Assembly: GCA_964480995.1 (NCBI GenBank)
Contig: CAYZRZ010000091.1
Span: 1-9,094, forward strand
Origin: UBA1038 sp964480995
GTDB taxonomy: Bacteria; Bacillota; Clostridia; Christensenellales; Aristaeellaceae
Length of the DNA stretch: 9,094 nucleotides
Direction: 5' to 3'
The position numbers were made by a program, and so were the translations under genes. Below are positions 1-7,099 of this stretch, piece after piece. The notes under the pieces were generated by a model, which worked only from the letters and a program-made list of their open reading frames with translations, was not told where the DNA came from and ran no database searches. Positions within the stretch are counted from its first letter, which is position 1, and every line of letters begins with the position of its first letter.

Positions 1-986
1 TCATTTCCCAAGGCTTCCTGCATCTTCTGCCTGCCTTTTTCATGCGCGCCGGTCCAATTGGTTTCCGTACGCCCTTCCTCATAGGCAAACAGGACATTCG
101 CGGTCCTTTTTGTGCTGAACAAGCGGCTGATCAGACCGGGTCCCGGCCGCTCCTCCTGCACGTCAAGCAGCAGCGTGGGTTCCTTATCAAGATTCTCCGC
201 CAGTTCCAGTTGAGGCTTCAGGTTATGGATGCGCTCTGTCACCAGGCTGAACGGATCGTTGATGATGAAACCGTAGACCTTCAGATACTCCAGGAAAGCA
301 TCGCCCAGAGACAGGCTGCTGCCCGCATCCGCGTAGGCGATTTCAAAGCGCAGGAACATGGAGTTGAAGTTGATATCCTCCCGCTCCTCGCCGCTCATCT
401 GACCCAGCAGCGACCGCTCCGTCGCGGCCAGGGTCTCATAGCGCCTGGGATCGCTCAGACGGATATTCTTAAACAACCCTTTGCGGTCGTAGCGTAAAAA
501 CGCGTAGTAGGTGGCTGTATTGAGATCTTCGGGGTCAAGCTGCGGGATCATCCTGGTGATCTCTGCCCGCACGGAAGGCGCGCCGAAGTACTTCAGGACG
601 CTGACGCGCTTGTTGCCCTCAATGACATAGTAATTCCACAGGTACTCATATACCTGGATGGGGTCCCGGAGGCCTTCCGTCGTGTGGATGGCGCACAAGG
701 CCGTCCATTTGGAGGCAAACTCCGTATCCACATCATGCAGGGGCATGAAACCTGCGCTGAAGCTGCGCGCGCGGCCTGATGTATAGGTTCCCTTGATGCT
801 GCTCATGGAAATCTCGCGCGAAGGCTGCTTGACATAGGCCAGGATGCGATTTTCCTGTGTCAGCTCATCGAGCACCACAAGGATGCCTCGCTCCCCCTTG
901 GCGGTCAGCGTACTGTACTCCCTGCGGCCCCGCCGCAGCGCGCGGTCATATTCCTGAAGCGCCTGCAGTTTATACGATTCTTCCAT
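1..986 (-). CDS. BMP/PnrA-family ligand-binding protein with ParB-like N-terminal region (partial, C-terminus beyond window)
   Basis: The frame is open from ATG 986 to the window edge: 328 codons without a stop. The last 35 or so residues (from about 294, with LFAYEEG then NWTGAHEKGR at 310-319) match the start of the BMP/PnrA/Med domain, the purine-nucleoside or basic lipoprotein type of periplasmic-binding fold. The preceding 290 residues are an extension. In it, residues about 45-150, with DPIQVYEY and then YYVIEGNKRVSVLKYFG at 119-135, resemble the ParB/sulfiredoxin fold, whose hallmark is a G-N/H-x-R-V-x-A/V motif. There is no signal peptide or lipobox: the N-terminus is charged (MEESYKLQALQEYDRALRRG), so the protein is probably cytosolic and not an ordinary transporter lipoprotein. 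Its start overlaps the metallophosphoesterase gene by 17 nt, with GGTGA 6 nt before the ATG, which suggests translational coupling. Ligand and role are unknown. The BMP assignment rests on only about 35 residues plus memory of similar clostridial proteins. Confidence 0.8.
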   Translation of the reverse strand, partial: MEESYKLQALQEYDRALRRGRREYSTLTAKGERGILVVLDELTQENRILAYVKQPSREISMSSIKGTYTSGRARSFSAGFMPLHDVDTEFASKWTALCAIHTTEGLRDPIQVYEYLWNYYVIEGNKRVSVLKYFGAPSVRAEITRMIPQLDPEDLNTATYYAFLRYDRKGLFKNIRLSDPRRYETLAATERSLLGQMSGEEREDINFNSMFLRFEIAYADAGSSLSLGDAFLEYLKVYGFIINDPFSLVTERIHNLKPQLELAENLDKEPTLLLDVQEERPGPGLISRLFSTKRTANVLFAYEEGRTETNWTGAHEKGRQKMQEALGN

Positions 987-1650
987 ATTCTTTCACCAGA
1001 TCATAGCGCGTCTTCAGGTAAGAAAGACGCTTGACCGCCTGATCCGGCACCTCCATATCAATCAATTGGTAGCCAAAGCCATTAATCACTTTCGTCCCCT
1101 TGTATTCCTGGCGGGCGACAGCGCGGTCATAGTTGAGGTGCTGGTGCCCATGCAGGTGGTAGACCGGCTTGAACTGGTGGATCAGGGCCAGATAGCCGCG
1201 AAATCCTTTATGAAAAGTATCGCTTCCGTCGCCCAGCCCCTCTGCCGGCGCATGGGTCACAAGCACATCAAAGCCGCCGTTCATACAGATCTCAGGCAGC
1301 CTGCGCACCACCTGCCGAGACAGATCCTTCTCCGTATAGTGGAAAGGCTTGGGGCTGCGGCTGTGCGCGCCGCCAAAGCCGATAAAGCGCACGCCTTTGA
1401 TGTTCACCATCTTTTCCGTCAGGTCATCACATCCTTCCGGCGGGTTATGCAGGTACTCGCCGTCATGATTGCCCGGCACATACAGGAGAGGGGCCGCCAC
1501 CATTGTCGTCAAAAAGGAGAGGTAGGAAGCCTTCAAATCACCGCAGGAGATGATTACATCAACGCCTTCGAAGCGCGAGCGGTCAAAGTGGTCCCAAATA
1601 TACTTGCTTTCCTCATCCGCGACCAGCAGCACCCTCAGGCGTTTGGCCAT
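970..1650 (-). CDS. Metallophosphoesterase (calcineurin-like fold), 226 aa
   Basis: A small calcineurin-like phosphoesterase covering the whole protein. Visible motifs are GD (37-38), GNHD (60-63), GGAH (93-96), TH (132-133) and HLHGHQH (165-171), which supply most of the two-metal site. The first motif, normally D-x-H, reads D12-E13-E14, so the usual histidine is absent. I recall related clostridial proteins with the same V-x-DEES start, so this looks like a family trait and not damage. Substrate is unknown; family members cleave phosphomonoesters, phosphodiesters or nucleotides. The start is ATG 1650 because AGGAGG lies 6 nt upstream. A GTG at 1653 directly before it would leave only 3 nt. 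The gene is 33 nt after ftsH and overlaps the BMP-type gene by 17 nt, so it is probably cotranscribed. No signal peptide or membrane segment is seen, so it is likely cytosolic. Confidence 0.9.
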   Translation of the reverse strand: MAKRLRVLLVADEESKYIWDHFDRSRFEGVDVIISCGDLKASYLSFLTTMVAAPLLYVPGNHDGEYLHNPPEGCDDLTEKMVNIKGVRFIGFGGAHSRSPKPFHYTEKDLSRQVVRRLPEICMNGGFDVLVTHAPAEGLGDGSDTFHKGFRGYLALIHQFKPVYHLHGHQHLNYDRAVARQEYKGTKVINGFGYQLIDMEVPDQAVKRLSYLKTRYDLVKEYGRIV

Positions 1651-1656
1651 CACGCC

Positions 1657-1664
1657 CCTCCTTT
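1657..1664 (-). promoter_or_regulatory. Ribosome binding site of the metallophosphoesterase gene
   Basis: AAAGGAGG on the minus strand is 6 nt before ATG 1650 but only 3 nt before GTG 1653, which favours the ATG. Confidence 0.8.
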
Positions 1665-1674
1665 CCTTTATTCA

Positions 1675-1688
1675 TGTAAACGCTTACC
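1675..1688. promoter_or_regulatory. cre-like / LacI-family operator-like sequence between ftsH and metallophosphoesterase gene
   Basis: TGTAAACGCTTACC fits the catabolite-responsive element pattern TGWAANCGNTNWCA at all but the last base, with the central CG of LacI/CcpA-family operators. It covers the ftsH stop codon. One such near-match in 9 kb could arise by chance, so this is a weak call. Confidence 0.3.
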
Positions 1689-3537
1689 CCTTTACTTCAG
1701 GCGGCAGCATGCACATAGATTCCTCGCGCTCCAGTATCTCCATAAACTCCTCGCCTGTAATGGTTTCTTTTTCATAGAGGTGCTTTGCCAGTGCATGCAG
1801 CACATTGATCTTCTCCCTGAGAATCTCCCGCGCGCGGTCATGCTGCTTGTTGACGATGGCCACCGTCATTTCATCGATCCTGGAACTGGTCTCGTTTGAA
1901 CAGTTGAAAAGGCCTCCTCCGCCCAGATAGCGGTTCCCGTCCTGCTCAAAGCCCACCATGCCGAACTCGTCCGTCATCCCGTAGCGGGTGATCATCGCGC
2001 GGGCCAGCTTGGTGGCCTGCTCAATATCGTTGGAGGCGCCTGTGGTAATGGAGCCGAATATGATCTCTTCGGCGGACCTGCCGCCCGTCAGGGTGGCGAT
2101 TTTGTTCTCGATCTCCTCCCTGGTCACCAGGAAGTGCTCATCCTGCTCCACCTGAAGGGTATAGCCCAAAGCGCCTGAAGTGCGGGGAATGATGGTGATT
2201 TTGTGCACCGGGGCAGAATGTGTCTGGCTGGCGGCCACCAAGGCATGGCCGATCTCGTGGTAGGCGACAATGTTCTTTTCCTTATCGCTGAGCACGCGGC
2301 TTTTCTGCTGCGCGCCGGCAATCACAGTCTCCACGCTCTCCTCAAGATCCTCCTGGCTGACCAGCTTGCGCTTTTCACGCACCGCGCGCAGTGCCGCCTC
2401 GTTGATGATGTTGGCAAGATCCGCGCCTGAAGCGCCAGCGGCGGTCCTGGCAACCGACTCAAGCCTGATATCCGGTTCGGTCTTGATCTTTTTAACGTGC
2501 ACTTTCAGGATAGCAACGCGGCCTGTCATGTCAGGCAGTTCTACCGGGATGCGGCGGTCAAAGCGGCCGGGGCGCAAAAGGGCAGGGTCCAGCACCTCAG
2601 GACGGTTGGTAGCGGCCAGGATCACCACGCCTTTACGCCCGTCAAACCCATCCATCTCGCTGAGCAACTGGTTCAAGGTCTGCTCGCGCTCATCATTGCT
2701 GCCGGGCAGTCCGTTATTGTCGCGGCGCTTGCCGATGGTGTCGATCTCGTCAATAAAGACGATGCAGGGTGCCTTTTCACCGGCTTGCTTGAACAGATCG
2801 CGCACCTTGGCGGCGCCCATGCCCACGAACATTTCCACAAACTCAGAGCCGGAAATGGAGAAGAAGGGTACATTCGCCTCGCCGGCTACGGCCTTGGCAA
2901 GCAGCGTCTTGCCGGTACCCGGAGGGCCAACCAGCAGCGCGCCCTTGGGCATCACCGCGCCGATCTCGGTATATTTGCCGGGATTGTGCAGGAAGTCGAC
3001 GATCTCGCTGAGCGCGTCCTTCGCCTCATCCTGTCCGGCCACATCCTGAAACTTGATGCCGGTTTTTGATTCTATGTATATCTTCGCGTTGCTCTTGCCA
3101 AGCTGCATGGCATTGGTTCCGCCCATACGCTGCATCATATTGCGGGACAGATACTGGCCTACCGCCACAAACAAAGCGATCGGCAGCACCCAGGTCAGAA
3201 GGAAACTCATCAGCGGCGAAGCCTCTCGCACGATCGGTGAAGTAAAGTCCACCCCGGCGTCGCTCAAGCGCTGAACAAGGCCCGGATCCTCTATCACACC
3301 CGTTTCGTACACCCGCTTTTCATCACCCGTTTCGGTGAACAGGATGCGCCGCTCCTCTATCTGCACCAGATTGACACTGCCGGAAGAAAGCCTGTCAATG
3401 AAGTGCTTATAGCTGACCTCCGTGATCTCGCGGCGCATCAGCATGGGAAATACAAAGGTGTTGAGCAGCATCAGCACCACCATCACGATCGCGTAATAGA
3501 ATATCAGCGGTTTTCTGGGGGATTTTACTTCTTTCAT
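1684..3537 (-). CDS. ftsH: FtsH-family ATP-dependent zinc metalloprotease, 617 aa
   Basis: Membrane-anchored AAA+ protease that extracts and degrades membrane and unstable cytosolic proteins as a hexamer. Order of parts: TM1 about 11-33, a short extracytoplasmic domain about 34-108, TM2 about 109-130, AAA module, M41 peptidase. Visible residues: Walker A GPPGTGKT 204-211, pore motif FVG 237-239, Walker B VFIDEID 260-266, second region of homology about 309-328 with arginine fingers R325 and R328, zinc motif HEIGH 427-431, and the third zinc ligand D504 in TGASND. The domain set is complete and the length (617) is normal, so it should be active. The zinc motif has Ile where most FtsH have Ala (HEAGH), a tolerated variable position. 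The ribosome binding site AGGAG overlaps the TAG stop of the upstream gene (12-nt gap). The common Firmicutes neighbours tilS and hpt are not next to it, so this may be a second FtsH copy; that part is inference. Confidence 0.97.
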   Translation of the reverse strand: MKEVKSPRKPLIFYYAIVMVVLMLLNTFVFPMLMRREITEVSYKHFIDRLSSGSVNLVQIEERRILFTETGDEKRVYETGVIEDPGLVQRLSDAGVDFTSPIVREASPLMSFLLTWVLPIALFVAVGQYLSRNMMQRMGGTNAMQLGKSNAKIYIESKTGIKFQDVAGQDEAKDALSEIVDFLHNPGKYTEIGAVMPKGALLVGPPGTGKTLLAKAVAGEANVPFFSISGSEFVEMFVGMGAAKVRDLFKQAGEKAPCIVFIDEIDTIGKRRDNNGLPGSNDEREQTLNQLLSEMDGFDGRKGVVILAATNRPEVLDPALLRPGRFDRRIPVELPDMTGRVAILKVHVKKIKTEPDIRLESVARTAAGASGADLANIINEAALRAVREKRKLVSQEDLEESVETVIAGAQQKSRVLSDKEKNIVAYHEIGHALVAASQTHSAPVHKITIIPRTSGALGYTLQVEQDEHFLVTREEIENKIATLTGGRSAEEIIFGSITTGASNDIEQATKLARAMITRYGMTDEFGMVGFEQDGNRYLGGGGLFNCSNETSSRIDEMTVAIVNKQHDRAREILREKINVLHALAKHLYEKETITGEEFMEILEREESMCMLPPEVKG

Positions 3538-3549
3538 ATGGTTATTCTC

Positions 3550-5331
3550 CTACATCAAATTCGATATCTTGCGCGCGACATGGCTGAATGTGATACGCGC
3601 CGCCTTCCCCGCCTCAATGTCGATTGTCAGCAGGCGGCTGTAAGCAGTTTCCTTAAACAGCGTAGCCGTATACGACAGCACGCCTGTCGTCGGGTCATCA
3701 GAGGCCACCTTGTAGCCGGCGAAGCCGTTATCCACGTCATAGTACAGGCCCCTGTCTCCCCGATCATTTGGCGGCTGTCCCATATCGCGGAACATGGCCA
3801 TGATATCCACCATGTCCATCCCCACTGAAACGCCCCGGGGGCCGGTCATCGAAGCATCGTCTGTACTGATATAATAAATCAGCCGGCCGATGTCGCTCTC
3901 TACAAAGCGCGCCTCGCCCCAGGAGTACAGGGCGGAATAGCTTTGCCCGCCAACATCCTCATCCTCTACAGGATCAAAACGCTGCGGCTCTCCATAGATT
4001 CCGGTAAAATCTTCATACGTTGTCTTCAGCAGGGTGAATTTCGAAAACTCGTCCTCCCCGTTGAAGTACTTTTTGAATGGCACTTTCTCAATCTTATACA
4101 GCACATTCATCTCGTTGGATACCTTGCCGTAACTGTTGACCGCGATCGCGCGCACGGTGGTCGACCCGCCCGCCAGCTTGATGGGTTCTCCCGTGTAGCG
4201 CGGCGAGTCCCCGGGCTTGGGCGGTGTGCCATCCAGCGTAAAGTACAGAACATTGGGGTTCTTCTTATCCTCCGCCATGTCACGAAGCTTGATGCTTCGC
4301 ACGCCTTGATAGGTGTCGGGCTGAAGGGTCGACTTGGGTGCCGGCGGTGTGGGCAGGGTGACGACATACTTGACGTCCATCACATCGCTGACCAGGAGCT
4401 TGGACACGCATACAGCCCGGAAACTGTGCGCGCCTTCGCCCAGCGTAATCGGGCCTGTATAGAGGATACCGTCCTCGGGCAGCTGTCCCGGACCGGTAAG
4501 ATAGTAAATATCATAGCCCTGCGGTGAAACAAAATCCACCGTCTGGCTGATCAAATGACGGCCTGAAGGAACCGTCGCTGTCGGCGGCAGCGGAACATAG
4601 CCGGAGCGCTGCTTTGAAAAGCTGTTATCGCCGGTTTTTTCCGCGGCCAGTTCCATGATGCCTACCGCTTCTGGCAGACGCTCCGGCTCCTGAAGGATCA
4701 AGCGGATGGCGTTGCGGTATCCGATCGGATCCGTCGGCGCCAATTCCATATAGATGCGGGTGTACACGCTTTCAGCGTCATTGCGGCGGTCAGCTGTTTC
4801 ATAGGCTTCCGCCAGCAGCATCAGCCGATCCACCAGCTCAGGATGTTCGGGCTGCATGCTGAGCGCCTTCTCGTAGGTTTCCACCGAACGGCCGATGTAG
4901 CCCTGGTCAAGGTATTCTCCGCCCAGCTCCCAATAAGCGTCCGCGCTGGCGCTTCTGCCCATGCGCGCCAGAATCAGCTGTCCGTTTGGCGTTAACTGCA
5001 AATACACATAAGAACCGAGCGCTGCCGCAAACCCAACGATCAGGAGCACAAGGGCCACCATGGCCCAGTTGACCATAGGCCTGCGATAGTTTTCCTTCTT
5101 GCGTCGCTTTGCGTCCGCCCGTCCGCTTTGTTTATTCCGGCGGCGGGCACTCTTTCGCTTTTGCCGGATTGACTTGCCGGAACGCTCCTTGGGCCTGTAA
5201 TCGCTGTCGTCGTAAACGGGCACAGCGTCACCGGCGATCAGAGGCGCAGCCTCATCACCCATAAACTGCCCGCAGTAGGGGCAGATGCGGCTTTGCGGAT
5301 TGGACTCATTGTTGCAGCGGTTGCAGATCAT
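3550..5331 (-). CDS. Membrane-anchored zinc-ribbon, TPR and chitobiase-C-like repeat protein, 593 aa
   Basis: Not a named gene; the architecture is readable. A zinc ribbon at the N-terminus (C3, C6, C17, C20) is followed by an acidic linker, a very basic stretch (about 47-84) and one membrane segment (about 88-111). With the basic side inside, the ribbon is cytosolic and the rest is outside the membrane. Next come helical repeats of TPR type (about 130-235, with YWELGGEYLDQGYIGRSVE). Two beta-sandwich repeats of the chitobiase/beta-hexosaminidase C-terminal type (CHB_HEX_C) follow, about 265-325 and 343-415; the second shows YFTLDGTPPKPGDSPRYTG. The C-terminal part (about 430-593) contains RGVSVGMDMVDIMAMFRDMG, a pattern like SmpA/BamE-type repeats, which is a tentative match. 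No catalytic residues are seen, so a binding or scaffold role is likelier than an enzyme. It starts 3 nt after the HEAT-repeat gene, with GGAGTGA upstream, and ends 12 nt before ftsH. Confidence 0.88.
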   Translation of the reverse strand: MICNRCNNESNPQSRICPYCGQFMGDEAAPLIAGDAVPVYDDSDYRPKERSGKSIRQKRKSARRRNKQSGRADAKRRKKENYRRPMVNWAMVALVLLIVGFAAALGSYVYLQLTPNGQLILARMGRSASADAYWELGGEYLDQGYIGRSVETYEKALSMQPEHPELVDRLMLLAEAYETADRRNDAESVYTRIYMELAPTDPIGYRNAIRLILQEPERLPEAVGIMELAAEKTGDNSFSKQRSGYVPLPPTATVPSGRHLISQTVDFVSPQGYDIYYLTGPGQLPEDGILYTGPITLGEGAHSFRAVCVSKLLVSDVMDVKYVVTLPTPPAPKSTLQPDTYQGVRSIKLRDMAEDKKNPNVLYFTLDGTPPKPGDSPRYTGEPIKLAGGSTTVRAIAVNSYGKVSNEMNVLYKIEKVPFKKYFNGEDEFSKFTLLKTTYEDFTGIYGEPQRFDPVEDEDVGGQSYSALYSWGEARFVESDIGRLIYYISTDDASMTGPRGVSVGMDMVDIMAMFRDMGQPPNDRGDRGLYYDVDNGFAGYKVASDDPTTGVLSYTATLFKETAYSRLLTIDIEAGKAARITFSHVARKISNLM

Positions 5332-5334
5332 GCC

Positions 5335-6165
5335 TTATTCACTCCGTGTGGAAAAGAGGGCCTCATATTCCGAGTCACCGTAAAATTCGCGTCCGGGCGC
5401 TTCGCCTCCCAGCGCTTCAATGGCGCTGCGAAGCTCGATATAATCGAGGTATCTGATCCCCTCGTCCTCAGCCAGCTGGTTGAGGGCAGGCAGCGCGCGG
5501 GCATCGCCCAGCCTTCCCAAACAGGCCGCCAGGATCGCCAGGCGGTCAGGCCGCGCCTCGATCAGGCGCAGCAGCCCTTCCAGGATACGGTCATCACCGG
5601 GATAGCGGCTCAGCGCTCCGAGCAGAGCTTCCTTGCCGGCGAGGCTTGCCCCTTCCAGCGCCTCCAACATGGCATCGCGGGCCTCTTCGCCCATTGCCTC
5701 CAGGCTTTCCATGGCGTTGTCACACAGTTCGTCCTCGTCCTCACGCTCATACTGCCAGGCGATGTAGCGCTCCATGGGCAGGCTGCTGCCGAGCTCTCTG
5801 AGCAGAGAAACAGCCAGCATTTTCTTCTCATTGCCGGCTCCCTCGTCATCAAGCAGCGCCATCAGGGATTTTTCCGACTCGCCGCCTATTTCAACCAAAC
5901 GGTTCATCAGCATATCGGGCACGCTGATATGGCTGTCAATATAAAGGCTCATCAGCCGCACCAGTTCGTCCGAACTCTGGAAGCTGTCGAAATACTCACC
6001 CGGCTTCACACCCTGCAGCCAGTCTGCCGGCATTTCCAAAAAGGTCTGGTATACCTCCGGCACCTGCTCTTCCATTTGGTCAGCGTTCTCAAACTCATCT
6101 TCATGCGCATCTATCCAGCCGCGCATATAATCAGCAAATCGGCTGTCAAAATCGATCAATTGCAT
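5335..6165 (-). CDS. Acidic HEAT-repeat protein, 276 aa
   Basis: Uncharacterised. The C-terminal two thirds (about 75-252) is a run of paired helices with the HEAT/PBS-lyase look: LLRELGSSLPMERYIAW, AMESLEAMGEEARDAMLEAL, LLGALSRYPGDDRILEGLLRL and CLGRLGDARALPALNQL. The N-terminal 65 residues are different and carry a recognisable stretch, MPADWLQGVKPGEYFDSF (45-62), that I associate with other clostridial HEAT proteins from memory. The protein is strongly acidic (E/D clusters at 21-34 and 141-161), with no signal peptide or membrane segment. A cytosolic protein-protein scaffold is the reasonable expectation; the partner is unknown. The ATG at 6165 sits 3 nt after the hslO stop, and its GGAGGAG ribosome binding site lies inside the last codons of hslO, which fixes the start and indicates cotranscription. 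The long opposite-strand open frame over this region is a by-product of its composition. Confidence 0.85.
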   Translation of the reverse strand: MQLIDFDSRFADYMRGWIDAHEDEFENADQMEEQVPEVYQTFLEMPADWLQGVKPGEYFDSFQSSDELVRLMSLYIDSHISVPDMLMNRLVEIGGESEKSLMALLDDEGAGNEKKMLAVSLLRELGSSLPMERYIAWQYEREDEDELCDNAMESLEAMGEEARDAMLEALEGASLAGKEALLGALSRYPGDDRILEGLLRLIEARPDRLAILAACLGRLGDARALPALNQLAEDEGIRYLDYIELRSAIEALGGEAPGREFYGDSEYEALFSTRSE

Positions 6166-6168
6166 GTC

Positions 6169-7098
6169 TTATTTCTCCTCCCGCTCCTGTACCATGTCCC
6201 TGACCTCTTCCGGTGAAAAACTGTGGATGGTCCGACAGAAGTGGCAGGTCATTTCAGTGTCGCGCCCTTCATCAGCCATGTCCAGAAGTTCCTCTTTTCC
6301 AAGGGATTTCAGGGCTCTGCCCATACGATCACGCGAACAGTCGCACCTCAGGCGCAGCTGCTCTTCCCCGGCGATCTGCAGATCCATGCCCTGAAACCAG
6401 AACTCAGCCAGTTCCCGCATGGATCGGTCATACAGTTCACGGCTGATGCCGCGGAAGAAGGGCTCCCGCTTCTCAAGTTCTTCTATCACATCCATGCCGC
6501 ATCCGGGCAGGGCCTGTATAAGAATCCCCCCCGAAGAAAGGACGACGCCATCCTGGTTCAGGCAACCCAGCGCGACCAGGGAAGGTGTTTGTTCAGACAT
6601 TGTAAAATACTCGGCAAAATCAAGCCCCAGCTCACCTGACACCAGGTTGGCAATGCCAATGTAGGGCTCCCCCGCGCCGCGGTCACGCACAACCGTCAGG
6701 CGGCCTTCACTGCCCACAAAGCCTGCTACATCCTGTTTGCCGTCCGAACGGACGGGCAGCTGTTCCTGCGGGTTTTCAACGGCGATCTTCAGATCGCCTC
6801 CATGACGGCCGACCACTGTCATTCTTCCGCCGGCGCCATTTCCGGTCACAGTTACAGTGACGCTGCCCTCCTCATCCTCGACGCTATGGAACAGCATCGC
6901 GCTGCCCGAGAGCAGCCTGCCCATCGCGCAGGCCGCTGTGTCGGAGGCCATATGGATATCCGCCGCCTCCTGTGTCAGCCTGGTCGTGCGGCACATCATA
7001 ACCCGCGCCCGGCCCCCCGCGATCAGCATACGGAGCAGTCCGTCAGGTTCGTTAAATATCAATTCATTTTGCATGTCGTTGCTTTTATCTTCCTTCAT
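6169..7098 (-). CDS. hslO: Redox-regulated molecular chaperone Hsp33, 309 aa
   Basis: Hsp33 is a cytosolic holdase switched on by oxidative unfolding: under reducing conditions its four C-terminal cysteines bind zinc, and disulfide formation releases the zinc and exposes the client-binding surface. With the start chosen here, the cysteines are C252-x-C254 (CDCS) and C285-x-x-C288 (CHFC), the full family set. The core also fits: GRMTVVGRHGGDLKIAVENP, GRLTVVRDRG, SGELGLDFAEYF, SEQTPSLVALG and GGILIQALPG align with the Bacillus protein as I remember it. ATG 7098 lies one base after the methyltransferase stop (TGACATG). There is no clear Shine-Dalgarno, so reinitiation is implied. ATG 7074 (301 aa) is a real alternative, closer to the usual family N-terminus, with AAGGA about 16 nt upstream. 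ATG 7143 would overlap the previous gene by 44 nt and looks unlikely. Identity is certain; the exact start is not. Confidence 0.95.
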   Translation of the reverse strand: MKEDKSNDMQNELIFNEPDGLLRMLIAGGRARVMMCRTTRLTQEAADIHMASDTAACAMGRLLSGSAMLFHSVEDEEGSVTVTVTGNGAGGRMTVVGRHGGDLKIAVENPQEQLPVRSDGKQDVAGFVGSEGRLTVVRDRGAGEPYIGIANLVSGELGLDFAEYFTMSEQTPSLVALGCLNQDGVVLSSGGILIQALPGCGMDVIEELEKREPFFRGISRELYDRSMRELAEFWFQGMDLQIAGEEQLRLRCDCSRDRMGRALKSLGKEELLDMADEGRDTEMTCHFCRTIHSFSPEEVRDMVQEREEK

Positions 7099-7099
7099 G

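Noticed and set aside
42..497. Plus-strand open frame of 151 codons at the left end
   Set aside because: The minus-strand frame through the same bases is open from 986 to the edge and encodes a recognisable BMP-type start, so this is a shadow.
1066..1899. Plus-strand open frame (277 codons) across the metallophosphoesterase and ftsH ends
   Set aside because: It spans two well-supported minus-strand genes and their gap, and its translation is low-complexity His/Arg/Ala-rich, typical of a shadow.
2270..3049. Plus-strand Ser-rich open frame (259 codons) opposite ftsH
   Set aside because: It lies entirely antisense to the highly conserved AAA and M41 domains of FtsH; the serine-rich composition is an antisense effect.
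5293..6216. Long plus-strand open frame (307 codons) opposite the HEAT-repeat gene
   Set aside because: It lies antisense to a gene with clear HEAT-type repeats and its own ribosome binding site. Its translation is Gln/His/Leu-rich with no recognisable domain, as expected of an antisense shadow in GC-rich DNA.
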